From Acerihabitans arboris (GTDB lineage: Bacteria; Pseudomonadota; Gammaproteobacteria; Enterobacterales; Enterobacteriaceae): a DNA stretch of 64,000 nucleotides. Below, piece by piece: positions 52,001 through 60,165 of this stretch. The first letter of the stretch is position 1, and each line of letters starts with the position of its first letter. Where the stretch lies: the NCBI RefSeq assembly GCF_010131535.1, contig NZ_WUBS01000010.1:62001-126000 (forward strand), written 5' to 3'. The position numbers and the translations under genes are program-made. Under the pieces are notes generated by a model. That model saw nothing but the letters and a program-made list of their open reading frames with translations. It did no database searches and was not told where the DNA came from.

Positions 52001-52030
52001 TTGACATGAAACATTGAACCGTTTCAATAT
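52001..52030 (+). promoter_or_regulatory. Promoter and operator of the rightward ABC/M24 operon
   Basis: TTGACA at 52001-52006 is a consensus -35 element; CAATAT at 52025-52030 (18-base spacer) is a plausible -10. The second operator ATTGAACCGTTTCAAT (52013-52028) fills the spacer, so bound repressor would block RNA polymerase. The LacI gene at the end of this operon is the likely binder. Confidence 0.72.
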
Positions 52031-52078
52031 GCACTAGACCGCTTAATTAATCCACTAGTCCTTGCCGGAGTGTTGAGT

Positions 52079-53083
52079 ATGAAAAGACGTGCGTTTTTAG
52101 TAGGAACGGTATTAGCCGGCGCCACGCTGCTGGGCTCTTTGCTACCGGCCCCGGGACTGACGGGCGCCGCCGCTGCCGCATCGCCGGCCAAGGTGACCTT
52201 TATCCAGGAATGGCCGGTGGCCGACGGCTTCTGGATCCCCTGGGTGCTGGGCAAGGATAAGGGATTTTACGCCGAGGAGGGCATTGATCTGGATATCGTC
52301 GCGCCGCCCACCGTCGCCGATACCATGAAATTCCTCGGCACCGGCCGCGCCAACGTGGCCTTTACCACGGTAATGGACGTCATTTTCGCCAAGGAGCAGG
52401 GCGCGCCGGTGGAAGCCATCGGCCGTTACGGCAAGGAAAACAACTGGGGCATTATCAGCCAGCAGGGCAAACCCTATACCGTTGCCGAACTCAAGGGCAA
52501 GACCATCGGTATTTACAATGACGCCTGGAGCAAGGCGCAGCTGGCCCTGATGCTGAAAAGCGCGGGCCTGACGCTTAATGACGTCAATATGGTCACGGCG
52601 GCGGACGATACGGTGCCGCTACTGCTGCAAAAACGCGTTGACGCCATTACCGGCATCACCAACGCCGAAGGTACCGAGATGACCACCATGGGCAAGCAGA
52701 CGCCGGAGTTCCTGGCCGCCATCAAGCACGGCGTGCCGAACACGCCCATCCTGATGTTTGCCGGCAACCAGGCCTGGCTGAAGGCGAATCCGCAGTTGGC
52801 CAAAGCCTTTATGCGCGCCACTGAAAAGAGCATCCGCTACGCCGTCGAGCATCCCGATGAAGGGGTGGCGGCTTTCGGCAAAGCCTACAGCAAAGCCTAC
52901 GACGCCACCTTTATCAAACAGCAATGGGCCGATACCGTGCCTTTGCTGGCGCCGGTGGACGGCAGGTCGCTGCAAATGGACCTGGCGGTATGGAAAGAAT
53001 TGCTGACGGCCATCCAGGCGCAGGGTATTGTTAAATCGCCGCTGCCGGCAGAGCAGTATTTCAGCAATCAGTACCTGCCGTAA
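52079..53083 (+). CDS. ABC transporter substrate-binding protein (NMT1/SsuA-like)
   Basis: Periplasmic binding protein, 334 residues; start at 52079 with GGAG 8 bases upstream. The signal peptide MKRRAFLVGTVLAGATLLGS resembles a Tat signal (RRAFL). The mature part is of the NMT1/THI5/SsuA class: TFIQEWPVADGFWIPWVLGKDKGFYAEEGIDLDIV, TGRANVAFTTVMDVIFAKEQG, and LKGKTIGIYNDAWSKAQLALML. This class binds pyrimidine precursors, sulfonates, nitrate and related compounds. It is first in an operon with an M24 hydrolase, ATPase, permease and LacI regulator. A 9-bp-stem hairpin follows the stop. Confidence 0.87.
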   Translation: MKRRAFLVGTVLAGATLLGSLLPAPGLTGAAAAASPAKVTFIQEWPVADGFWIPWVLGKDKGFYAEEGIDLDIVAPPTVADTMKFLGTGRANVAFTTVMDVIFAKEQGAPVEAIGRYGKENNWGIISQQGKPYTVAELKGKTIGIYNDAWSKAQLALMLKSAGLTLNDVNMVTAADDTVPLLLQKRVDAITGITNAEGTEMTTMGKQTPEFLAAIKHGVPNTPILMFAGNQAWLKANPQLAKAFMRATEKSIRYAVEHPDEGVAAFGKAYSKAYDATFIKQQWADTVPLLAPVDGRSLQMDLAVWKELLTAIQAQGIVKSPLPAEQYFSNQYLP

Positions 53084-53103
53084 CGCGTGCGGTAACGACA
53101 CCC

Positions 53104-53137
53104 GATGCCGGGAGCTATAATCAGGTCACCCGGCATC
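53104..53137 (+). terminator. Intercistronic hairpin after the binding-protein gene
   Basis: GATGCCGGG (53104-53112) and CCCGGCATC (53129-53137), perfect arms with a 16-base loop, 20 bases after the binding-protein stop. There is no U-run. As at urtA-urtB, it may raise the level of binding-protein message relative to the distal genes. Confidence 0.55.
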
Positions 53138-53216
53138 AGCGCCGGCGTATCGCCGAGTAACCCTTAACGCCGTCATAGCGCCATGCCGGCAACGCTTGCC
53201 AAAAGGATGCGCCATC

Positions 53217-53927
53217 ATGCCTTTATCACTACCACCGATGAAACCCGCCTGGGCCTATCGTCCCGGGCCGGATGTCGCCCCGGAAGCCCCGGCCGGACTG
53301 CGGCGGGCGCAACAGTTGGCCAAGGCCGGCGCCCAGGCGGGCCTGGCCGCCGTCGCGCCGGGCGTGACGGAATCCGCCGTGGAAGCGGCGATCCACGACT
53401 ACCTACGCGCCCACGGCGCGGAGGGAATCTGGACCATTACCAACGTCGGCCTGGGCGAGAATACCAAGGTCTGTTTCCCCACCCAGGGGCCGGGAGCGCA
53501 GGCCGCGGCGGCGCGGGATGTGCTGATGGTGGATGTGCACCCGATTGTCCATGAGGGTTTTTGGGGTGATTGCACCCGCTGCCGCGTCATCGGCGATTAT
53601 CCCGAGGCGACCGCCGCGCTGCGCGATCTGGAAAATATCCATCGCGACACCCTGGCGTTATGCCGGCCGGGCATGCCGGCCAGCGAACTGTTCGGCCTGA
53701 GCCAGGAACGCCTGGGCCGGGAAGGCTTTATCCTGCTGGATTTACTGGGTAATATCGGCCATTCCTTGACGGCCGGCGCCGCCTATACCCATGGCTTTAT
53801 CGATGCAGGCAACGATACGCCGATGTGGGGCGCCTGGGCCATCGAACCTTTTGCCCAGCGCGGCGACGTGGCGGTCAAGGTGGAAGATGTGGTCTGGTTC
53901 GGCCGCGAACGATGCGAGATCTTGTAA
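53217..53927 (+). CDS. M24-family metallohydrolase (aminopeptidase P/creatinase fold)
   Basis: Cytosolic pita-bread-fold enzyme, 236 residues from the ATG at 53217 (AAGGAT upstream). All five metal ligands can be placed: D106 (MVDVHPI), D118 (WGDCTR), H182 (GHSL), E210 (WAIEPF) and E223 (KVEDVVWF). It lacks the N-terminal domain of aminopeptidase P and creatinase, so it is a minimal catalytic domain. M24 enzymes cleave Xaa-Pro bonds or C-N bonds such as creatine. Placement between the binding-protein and ATPase genes of an importer suggests it hydrolyses the imported compound. Confidence 0.83.
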   Translation: MPLSLPPMKPAWAYRPGPDVAPEAPAGLRRAQQLAKAGAQAGLAAVAPGVTESAVEAAIHDYLRAHGAEGIWTITNVGLGENTKVCFPTQGPGAQAAAARDVLMVDVHPIVHEGFWGDCTRCRVIGDYPEATAALRDLENIHRDTLALCRPGMPASELFGLSQERLGREGFILLDLLGNIGHSLTAGAAYTHGFIDAGNDTPMWGAWAIEPFAQRGDVAVKVEDVVWFGRERCEIL

Positions 53928-53989
53928 CTGCAACCGGTCAATTTATACAGTGCGTTATCCGGTAAAGGATAGGCAGAAGAGGCAACGTC

Positions 53990-54778
53990 ATGACAGTCCC
54001 CAAGTTATCGATTCAACAGGTCACGCGGCGCTTCGGCAATATGACCGCCCTGGCGTCCACCGACCTGGACGTGCGGCAGGGCGAGTTTGTTTGCGTGGTC
54101 GGTCCGTCCGGCTGCGGTAAAAGCACGTTGTTCAATCTGATATCCGGCGTGTTGGCCCCCGATAGCGGCCACATCCTGATAGACGGCAACGATGTTACCG
54201 GCCGCAGCGGCCATGTCGGTTATATGCTGCAAAAAGATTTGCTGCTGCCCTGGATGTCGGTTATCGACAATATCGTGCTGGGCGCCATCCTCAAAGGCGG
54301 CGCGACGCGCGAGCAGCGCGCGGCGGGGGTGGCCCTGGCGGAGCGTTACGGCCTGGGTGAATTTATCAATCACTATCCGGCGGCGTTGTCCGGCGGCATG
54401 CGCCAGCGGGTGGCGCTAATGCGCACCCTGGCGATGCGGCATGACGTCATGCTGCTGGACGAGCCTTTCGGCGCGCTGGATTCGCAAACCCGCCTGGCGA
54501 TGCAGCAATGGCTGCTGACGGTCTGGACGGAGCAGCATCGCACGGTGGTCTTTGTCACCCATGATATCGACGAGGCGATTTTCATGGCGGACCGGGTGGT
54601 GGTGATGACGCCCCGTCCCGGCCGCATCCAGGAGATTTTCAGCGTGGACATCGCGCGCCCGCGCCCGCTGTCCTGCCTGACCAGTCCCGTATTTACCCTA
54701 TTGAAACGGCAGATCCTGGATCTGATTTATACCGAACAACCGGCACAGGAAGCGCTTGCCCATGATCAACATCCGTAA
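53990..54778 (+). CDS. ABC transporter ATP-binding protein (SsuB/TauB-like)
   Basis: Cytoplasmic ATPase, 262 residues. Walker A is GPSGCGKSTL, the Q-loop GYMLQKDLLLPWMSVIDNI, the signature LSGGMRQRVALMRTL, Walker B MLLDEPFGALD and the H-loop FVTHDIDEAIFMADRV. These are standard for the nitrate/sulfonate/taurine class. AGAGG precedes the start. It overlaps the permease gene by 17 bases, so translation is coupled. It energises import of the ligand bound by the product of the first gene of the operon. Confidence 0.92.
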   Translation: MTVPKLSIQQVTRRFGNMTALASTDLDVRQGEFVCVVGPSGCGKSTLFNLISGVLAPDSGHILIDGNDVTGRSGHVGYMLQKDLLLPWMSVIDNIVLGAILKGGATREQRAAGVALAERYGLGEFINHYPAALSGGMRQRVALMRTLAMRHDVMLLDEPFGALDSQTRLAMQQWLLTVWTEQHRTVVFVTHDIDEAIFMADRVVVMTPRPGRIQEIFSVDIARPRPLSCLTSPVFTLLKRQILDLIYTEQPAQEALAHDQHP

Positions 54779-55565
54779 GCTGTTATTGCCGCTGGGCGGC
54801 CCGCTGGCGGCGTTGCTGCTGGTGCTGGCGGTCTGGGATTTAGCGGTGCGTTATTATCAAATCCCGGCGTATGTCCTGCCCTCGCCGCAGATGACCTGGC
54901 AGCATGCCCTATCGGACTGGTCGGTGCTCTGGACCGGTTTCCAATCCACCTTTACCACCTTTTTGCTGGGGTTCATCGTCGGCGCCGGGGCCGGATTTAT
55001 TTTTGCCGTGCTGATGGATTCTACTCCCGGGGTACGCAGCGTGCTGTATCCGATTTTAATCGCCAGCCAGGCGGTGCCGGTTATCGCCATTTCCGCCGCG
55101 CTGACCATCTGGCTGGGTTTCGGCCTGGCGCCGAAGCTGGTGATCGTGGCGCTGGTGGTGTTTTTCCCGGTGGTGGTCAACGTGCTGGACGGGCTTAACT
55201 CGGTGGATAAGGATATGCTCAACCTGGTACGGTCCATGGGCGGCTCGCGCCTGAGCATCTTTCGCTACGTCAAGCTGCCGGCCACCTATACGCCGCTGTT
55301 TTCCGCGCTGAAGCTCTCCGCCACCTTCAGCGTCACCGGGGCGGTGATCGGCGAATGGACCGCCTCCACCAGCGGCGGCCTGGGCGCCTACCTGCTGCAG
55401 GCCAATTCGCGCCTCAACACCGCCGGCACCTTTTCCGCCATCGGTTTTCTGGCCTTGCTGGGCGTGCTAAGCTTCCTGCTGGTTATCTTGCTGGAGTACC
55501 TGGTTACGCCGTGGCGATCGTCGTCGACGGCCCGGCGCTGGTCGCGGCACTACTGGCGCGGTTAG
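54762..55565 (+). CDS. ABC transporter permease (SsuC/TauC-like)
   Basis: Inner-membrane permease, 267 residues, six predicted helices. The EAA loop is KDMLNLVRSMGGSRLSIFRYVKLPATYTPLFSALKL, as in sulfonate/nitrate-type systems. An N-terminal periplasmic-facing segment IPAYVLPSPQMTWQHAL is typical for the family. The ATG at 54762 lies within the end of the ATPase gene; a TTG two codons upstream is also open. The substrate is shared with the upstream binding protein and is unknown. Confidence 0.9.
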   Translation: MINIRKLLLPLGGPLAALLLVLAVWDLAVRYYQIPAYVLPSPQMTWQHALSDWSVLWTGFQSTFTTFLLGFIVGAGAGFIFAVLMDSTPGVRSVLYPILIASQAVPVIAISAALTIWLGFGLAPKLVIVALVVFFPVVVNVLDGLNSVDKDMLNLVRSMGGSRLSIFRYVKLPATYTPLFSALKLSATFSVTGAVIGEWTASTSGGLGAYLLQANSRLNTAGTFSAIGFLALLGVLSFLLVILLEYLVTPWRSSSTARRWSRHYWRG

Positions 55566-55589
55566 TTTCAATCCCGTATAGGAAGCTTA

Positions 55590-56642
55590 ATGATCGACGA
55601 CAGCTCCAAGCCCGCCCTGGCGTCGCGCCCCACCATCCGGGATGTGGCGCGTTTGGCCAAGGTTTCCATCGGCACCGTCAGCGCGGTCATAAACAATAGC
55701 GGGCGCCCGGTGGCGGCGGATACCCGGGAGCACGTGCTGCGCTGTATTGCCGAGCTGAATTTTGAACCCAACAATGCCGCCCGCAGCCTGAAACACCAGC
55801 GTATCTCGTCCATTGGTTTTATCGTGCCGGATTTGGGCAATGCGTTTTTTGCCGACGTGGCCGAGGGCATCCAGGGCGTGCTGGACAACGTCGATTGCCT
55901 GCTGGTGCTGTGCATGACCTGGTCGGATACGCAGCGCGAGGAGTATTACGCCCAGGTGCTGCGCACCCAGCGCCTGAACGGGGTCATCTACCTGTCCGGC
56001 ACCGGCCTGCCCAGCCCGTCGCTGATAAGCCTGGCGAAACAGGGCTCGGTGGTGTTTGTCGACGAATGCCTGCCGGGCATCGACGTGCCCTTTATCAGCT
56101 CGCAAAACCTGATTGGCGCGCGCACCCTGGCGCAATATGTGTTAGGCCAGGGGCACCGCAGGCTGGCCATCGTCGGCGGGCCGCGGGGTTTATGGACCAG
56201 CGAGCAGCGGCAGGCGGGATTTCGCGAGGCCTTCGCCGGCGCCAATATCGTGCCGGATTCGGTACCGGTATTCCGGGGCGATTACACCGAGGCGTCCGGA
56301 CGGCGGGCGGCGGGCGAGATTATCGGCCTGTCGCCAATCGAGCGCCCCACGGCGGTGTTGTGCGCCAACGACCTGATGGCGATCGGGTTTATACGCCGCT
56401 GCCGCGAACTGGATATCGCCGTGCCGGAGCAAATCAGCGTCACCGGCTTTGACGATATTCCCGAGGCGCGTCTGCTCAGTCCCGAACTCACCACGGTACG
56501 CCAGCCGGGCAACGACATGGGCCGCGCCGCCGCCGCCCTGCTGCTGCAGCGTATTGGCGCACTCGCCGAACAGCCTGGACAATGCGATTTTCCCACGGAG
56601 TTGTGCATCCGGCATTCGGTGGGGCCGGGACCGGCGGAGTGA
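55590..56642 (+). CDS. LacI-family transcriptional regulator
   Basis: Repressor of 350 residues, last gene of the ABC/M24 operon, with AGGAAG before the start. The HTH is PTIRDVARLAKVSIGTVSAVINNSGRPVAADTREHVLRCI (~14-53), with hinge helix NFEPNNAARSLKHQR. The effector domain shows IGFIVPDLGNAFFADVAEGI and ISVTGFDDIPEARLLSPELTTVRQP. It probably binds the two identical operators in the divergent promoter at 51926 and 52013 and so controls both arms of the locus and itself. The inducer would be the imported compound or a breakdown product. Confidence 0.9.
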   Translation: MIDDSSKPALASRPTIRDVARLAKVSIGTVSAVINNSGRPVAADTREHVLRCIAELNFEPNNAARSLKHQRISSIGFIVPDLGNAFFADVAEGIQGVLDNVDCLLVLCMTWSDTQREEYYAQVLRTQRLNGVIYLSGTGLPSPSLISLAKQGSVVFVDECLPGIDVPFISSQNLIGARTLAQYVLGQGHRRLAIVGGPRGLWTSEQRQAGFREAFAGANIVPDSVPVFRGDYTEASGRRAAGEIIGLSPIERPTAVLCANDLMAIGFIRRCRELDIAVPEQISVTGFDDIPEARLLSPELTTVRQPGNDMGRAAAALLLQRIGALAEQPGQCDFPTELCIRHSVGPGPAE

Positions 56643-56663
56643 CGTCCCGGCAGGCATGAAACA

Positions 56664-59063
56664 TCAGCTGATTTTCTTCCATACCCAGTCCTTCACCTCG
56701 GGCAGATCGTCGCCGTGCTCGCGCACGTAATGGTAGTGCTCATCCAGCCTGGCATTTAGCCAATCGATAGCGGCGGCGGCCTTGGCGGAATCCTTCAGGT
56801 CGGGGACGCGCTTGACCGCCGCGATGGCCAGATGGAAACGATCGAGTTTATTCAGCACCGTCATATCGAACGGCGTGGTGGTGGTGCCTTCTTCCATAAA
56901 TCCGTGCACATGGATATTGGCGTGATTTTGCCGCTTATAGGTCAGGCGATGGATCAGGAACGGATAGCCGTGATAGGCGAAAATGACCGGCCGGTCCGGG
57001 GTAAACAACTGGTCGAAAAATTCATCGGTATGCCCGTGCGGATGCTGTTCGTTTGACTGCAGCGCCATCAGATCCACCACATTGATCACCCGGATGCGCA
57101 GCTCCGGCAAATGCCGGCGCAGCAGCTCGACCGCGGCCAGGGTTTCCATGGTCGGCACGTCGCCGGCGCAGGCCATCACCACGTCGGGCGCGGTGGTGCC
57201 GTCCTCGTTGCCCGCCCAGTCCCAAATGCCCAGGCCCGCCTCGCAATGTTTCACCGCCTCGTCCATGGATAGCCACTGAGGCTCTGGTTGCTTGCCGGCC
57301 ACGATCACGTTGATGCGATCGTAGGTTTTCAGGCAATGGTCGCCCACCCACAGCAGGGTATTGGCGTCCGGCGGGAAATAGACGCGCACGATATCGGCCT
57401 TTTTATTCGCCACCAGATCGACAAAACCCGGATCCTGATGGCTAAAGCCGTTGTGGTCCTGGCGCCAGACGTGGGAAGACAACAGATAGTTCAGCGAGGA
57501 GACGGGCTTGCGCCAGGGGAGGGCGCGCGACACCTTAAGCCATTTCGCGTGTTGGTTAAACATGGAATCGACAATATGGATAAAGGCCTCATAGCACGAA
57601 AACAACCCGTGGCGACCGGTGAGCAGATAGCCCTCCAGCCAACCCTGGCACAGATGCTCGCTCAGCACTTCCATCACCCGCCCGTCGCGCGACAGCTGTT
57701 CGTCGTAGGGCTCGGTGTCTTCCATCCAGACCCGGTTGGTGGCCTCGAATACGCTGCTTAACCGGTTGGAGGCGGTTTCATCAGGGCCGAACAGCCGGAA
57801 ATTAGCATTATCGGCATTCAGCCGGAAGATATCGCGCAGGTACTCGCCGAAGATTTTGGTGGATTCAGCCTGTATCTCGCCGCGTTTTGCGACCAGCACC
57901 GCGTAATCGCGGATATCCGGTACCGCCAGCGCTTTGCGAAGCCGGCCGCCGTTGGCGTTGGCGTTGGCGCCCATGCGCCTGCCGCCTGCCGGCGCAAGTT
58001 GCCGCAGCTCGGGTTTCAGGCGGCCGTTGCCGTCAAACAGATCGTCCGGATTATAGCCGCGCATCCACTGTTCCAGGATCTGCCGGTGGCCTTCGTCCTC
58101 GCGACAACCGGCCACCGGCACCTGGTGGGCGCGCCAGAAGCCCTCGACCTTTTTACCGTCGACTTCCTTTGGCCCGGTCCAACCCTTGGGACTGCGCAGG
58201 ATAATCATCGGCCAGTGGGGAATTGACCGTGGCGCGGCGTTGCCGGTCAGCGCGTCGTTCTGGATGGCGCGGATCTCATCGAACGCACGGTCGAAAGCGG
58301 CCGCCATGAGCTGATGCATCCTGGCCGGATCGGCGCCCTCGACAAAAATCGGCCGATAGCCGTAGCCATGGAAAAGCTGCCGGAGATCGTCGTCGTCGCA
58401 ACGGCCGAGCAGGGTAGGGTTGGCGATTTTATAGCCGTTAAGATGTAGGATCGGCAACACCGCGCCGTCACGGGCGGGGTTGATGAACTTATTGGAATGC
58501 CAACTGGCGGCCATCGGGCCGGTTTCCGCCTCGCCGTCGCCGATAACGCAGGCGGCGATCAGGTCGGGATTATCGAATACGGCGCCGTAGGCATGGACCA
58601 GCGCGTAGCCGAGCTCGCCGCCTTCGTTAATGGAACCGGGGGTTTCCGCCGCCGCATGGCTGGGGATGCCGCCGGGAAAGGAGAATTGACGAAACAGTTT
58701 GCGCATGCCCTCGGCATCGTCGGAGATATCCGGATAAATTTCGCTGTAGGTGCCTTCCAGCCAGGTATTGGCCACCATGCCCGGCCCGCCGTGCCCCGGT
58801 CCGCAGATATAGATCATATCCAGATCGCGGGCACGGATGATACGGTTCAGGTGGGCATAGATAAAGTTAAGTCCCGGAGTGGTCCCCCAGTGGCCGAGCA
58901 GGCGTGGTTTTATATGCTCCGACAGCAGGGGCCGGCGCAGCAGCGGGTTGTCCATTAGGTAAATTTGGCCCACCGAAAGGTAATTGGCCGCGCGCCAGTA
59001 GCGGTCGATCAGCGCCAGTTCGGCGGCGTCCGGCGCGCCGATCCGCGGGGTAGTATTTTCCAT
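56664..59063 (-). CDS. xfp: Xylulose-5-phosphate/fructose-6-phosphate phosphoketolase
   Basis: Thiamine-diphosphate enzyme, 799 residues, that splits xylulose-5-P (and often fructose-6-P) with phosphate to acetyl-phosphate plus glyceraldehyde-3-P (or erythrose-4-P). The family sequence is clear: [67 protein letters not shown], and the ThDP motif [24 protein letters not shown]. Length is normal. AAGGAG precedes the start. It is a single-gene unit; no acetate kinase gene is adjacent. It gives a carbon-saving bypass of glycolysis and fits an organism living on pentoses and sugar acids. Confidence 0.95.
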   Translation of the reverse strand: MENTTPRIGAPDAAELALIDRYWRAANYLSVGQIYLMDNPLLRRPLLSEHIKPRLLGHWGTTPGLNFIYAHLNRIIRARDLDMIYICGPGHGGPGMVANTWLEGTYSEIYPDISDDAEGMRKLFRQFSFPGGIPSHAAAETPGSINEGGELGYALVHAYGAVFDNPDLIAACVIGDGEAETGPMAASWHSNKFINPARDGAVLPILHLNGYKIANPTLLGRCDDDDLRQLFHGYGYRPIFVEGADPARMHQLMAAAFDRAFDEIRAIQNDALTGNAAPRSIPHWPMIILRSPKGWTGPKEVDGKKVEGFWRAHQVPVAGCREDEGHRQILEQWMRGYNPDDLFDGNGRLKPELRQLAPAGGRRMGANANANGGRLRKALAVPDIRDYAVLVAKRGEIQAESTKIFGEYLRDIFRLNADNANFRLFGPDETASNRLSSVFEATNRVWMEDTEPYDEQLSRDGRVMEVLSEHLCQGWLEGYLLTGRHGLFSCYEAFIHIVDSMFNQHAKWLKVSRALPWRKPVSSLNYLLSSHVWRQDHNGFSHQDPGFVDLVANKKADIVRVYFPPDANTLLWVGDHCLKTYDRINVIVAGKQPEPQWLSMDEAVKHCEAGLGIWDWAGNEDGTTAPDVVMACAGDVPTMETLAAVELLRRHLPELRIRVINVVDLMALQSNEQHPHGHTDEFFDQLFTPDRPVIFAYHGYPFLIHRLTYKRQNHANIHVHGFMEEGTTTTPFDMTVLNKLDRFHLAIAAVKRVPDLKDSAKAAAAIDWLNARLDEHYHYVREHGDDLPEVKDWVWKKIS

Positions 59064-59481
59064 GTGAAGGCTCCTTGGGCGTGAGTTCTACGGAATTTAT
59101 CTACCTCAAGTCTAGCGCGGGATGACGGCCATGCCCGGCGGGCACCGGTTTGAACTATGAATAAATGTATCTCGCCAACGTTGCTGAAAAGCCTGGCGAT
59201 GCGGTTTTTCCATCACTACGACCCGCCATGATATCTGACCTTAATCCTTCATCGGGACGTGGCTATCCTGTTATTCAGGCCGGCGCCATGCGCGGCGGGA
59301 CGGGCGGATAACCCGTTCGCCGCGCGGTTGTTAATGGCGCGGCGCGTCCCGGGGATACCGCGGCCGGTTAGGCATCAGCCGCCACAACAGGGGAAGGCCC
59401 CGAATTGAATGGTAATAAAAGGCGGTTATAGGTCTATGCTTAGCGGTATAAGCCTTTTTGCATTCACCGGAGCTCCATACC
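59064..59481. other. Intergenic region upstream of xfp
   Basis: Contains the phosphoketolase promoter at its left end and, at its right end, the promoter of the small gene at 59482, whose ribosome site is GGAG at 59469. No other gene is supported; minus-strand frames here are GC-skew artefacts. Confidence 0.35.
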
Positions 59482-59715
59482 ATGACCGAAGCTAAAACCA
59501 ATACGCCGGGCCACGACAAACCGCAATCAGCGGACGCACAAAAACCCGGGGACGTGACCATCAGCCAAGGCCTGGGGAAACTCTTCGAGGCCGGGGAGGA
59601 ACTGACCGAAGAACAGACGGACGCCATGGCCGAACAGGCCAAGGCGGCGGCGAAAAAAAGCCAGGCCGAGCGCGATAACAAGAATGAGCAGATCGCCTCA
59701 GGTAAGGATAAATAA
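59482..59715 (+). CDS. Small hydrophilic hypothetical protein (77 residues)
   Basis: Very polar protein beginning MTEAKTNTPGHDKPQSADAQ, with no hydrophobic core of any length and a helical, Glu/Lys/Ala-rich second half (EELTEEQTDAMAEQAKAAAKKSQAERDNKN). GGAG lies 9 bases upstream of the ATG. It looks like a small, possibly disordered stress-type protein. No family is recognised and the neighbours give no clue. Confidence 0.55.
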   Translation: MTEAKTNTPGHDKPQSADAQKPGDVTISQGLGKLFEAGEELTEEQTDAMAEQAKAAAKKSQAERDNKNEQIASGKDK

Positions 59716-59935
59716 CCGCCTGATCCTACTTCTATCCCCTGGCGCGCCCGCGTCAGGGGGTGCTGTACGCCGGGCGCTTCCCAGCGTAACCCTGGCGCGA
59801 GGCGCGATGATTATTCCTGTTGATATCTGCTCCGGCGCGCGTATTGATAATACCGGTAACCCGGTTAACTCCCGGTAAACTTCAGCGTAAATTTCGTGAT
59901 CCGCCTCTCACCGCCTCATACATTTGCACTAATAA

Positions 59936-60121
59936 ATGCCTATCCCTGCGCCCAAAGCTATGCCGTTTGACGGTGTCGGCCCCTATAACGCTATCTATAA
60001 TGACTTATATGCCAATAGCTTAACGCTGAATTACGGCCAATAAACCGACCGTGGCACCCTATTGTTCCGTGGCGATAAAGACTTAACGATGGGCAGGGTT
60101 TATCGCCTGCTAAACCGGTGA
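59936..60121 (+). pseudogene. Possible gene remnant with an internal stop
   Basis: In the 450-base gap 59716-60165, a frame opens at 59936 (MPIPAPKAMPFDGVGPYNAI), meets TAA at 60041-60043, and continues sensibly (RGTLLFRGDKDLTMGRVYRL) to TGA at 60119. Tyr/Asn-rich alternation resembles outer-membrane beta-strands. Stops directly precede the ATG. It may be a porin-like fragment or chance. Confidence 0.2.
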
Positions 60122-60165
60122 CGAGGAGTCTTATCGATGGCTTTTATTGAGCAGAGGTACTGGTT

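Noticed and set aside
59331-59681. 116-codon minus-strand frame with a hydrophobic start
   Set aside because: Mostly antisense to the small gene at 59482; Ser/Ala/Cys-rich shadow translation without a ribosome site.
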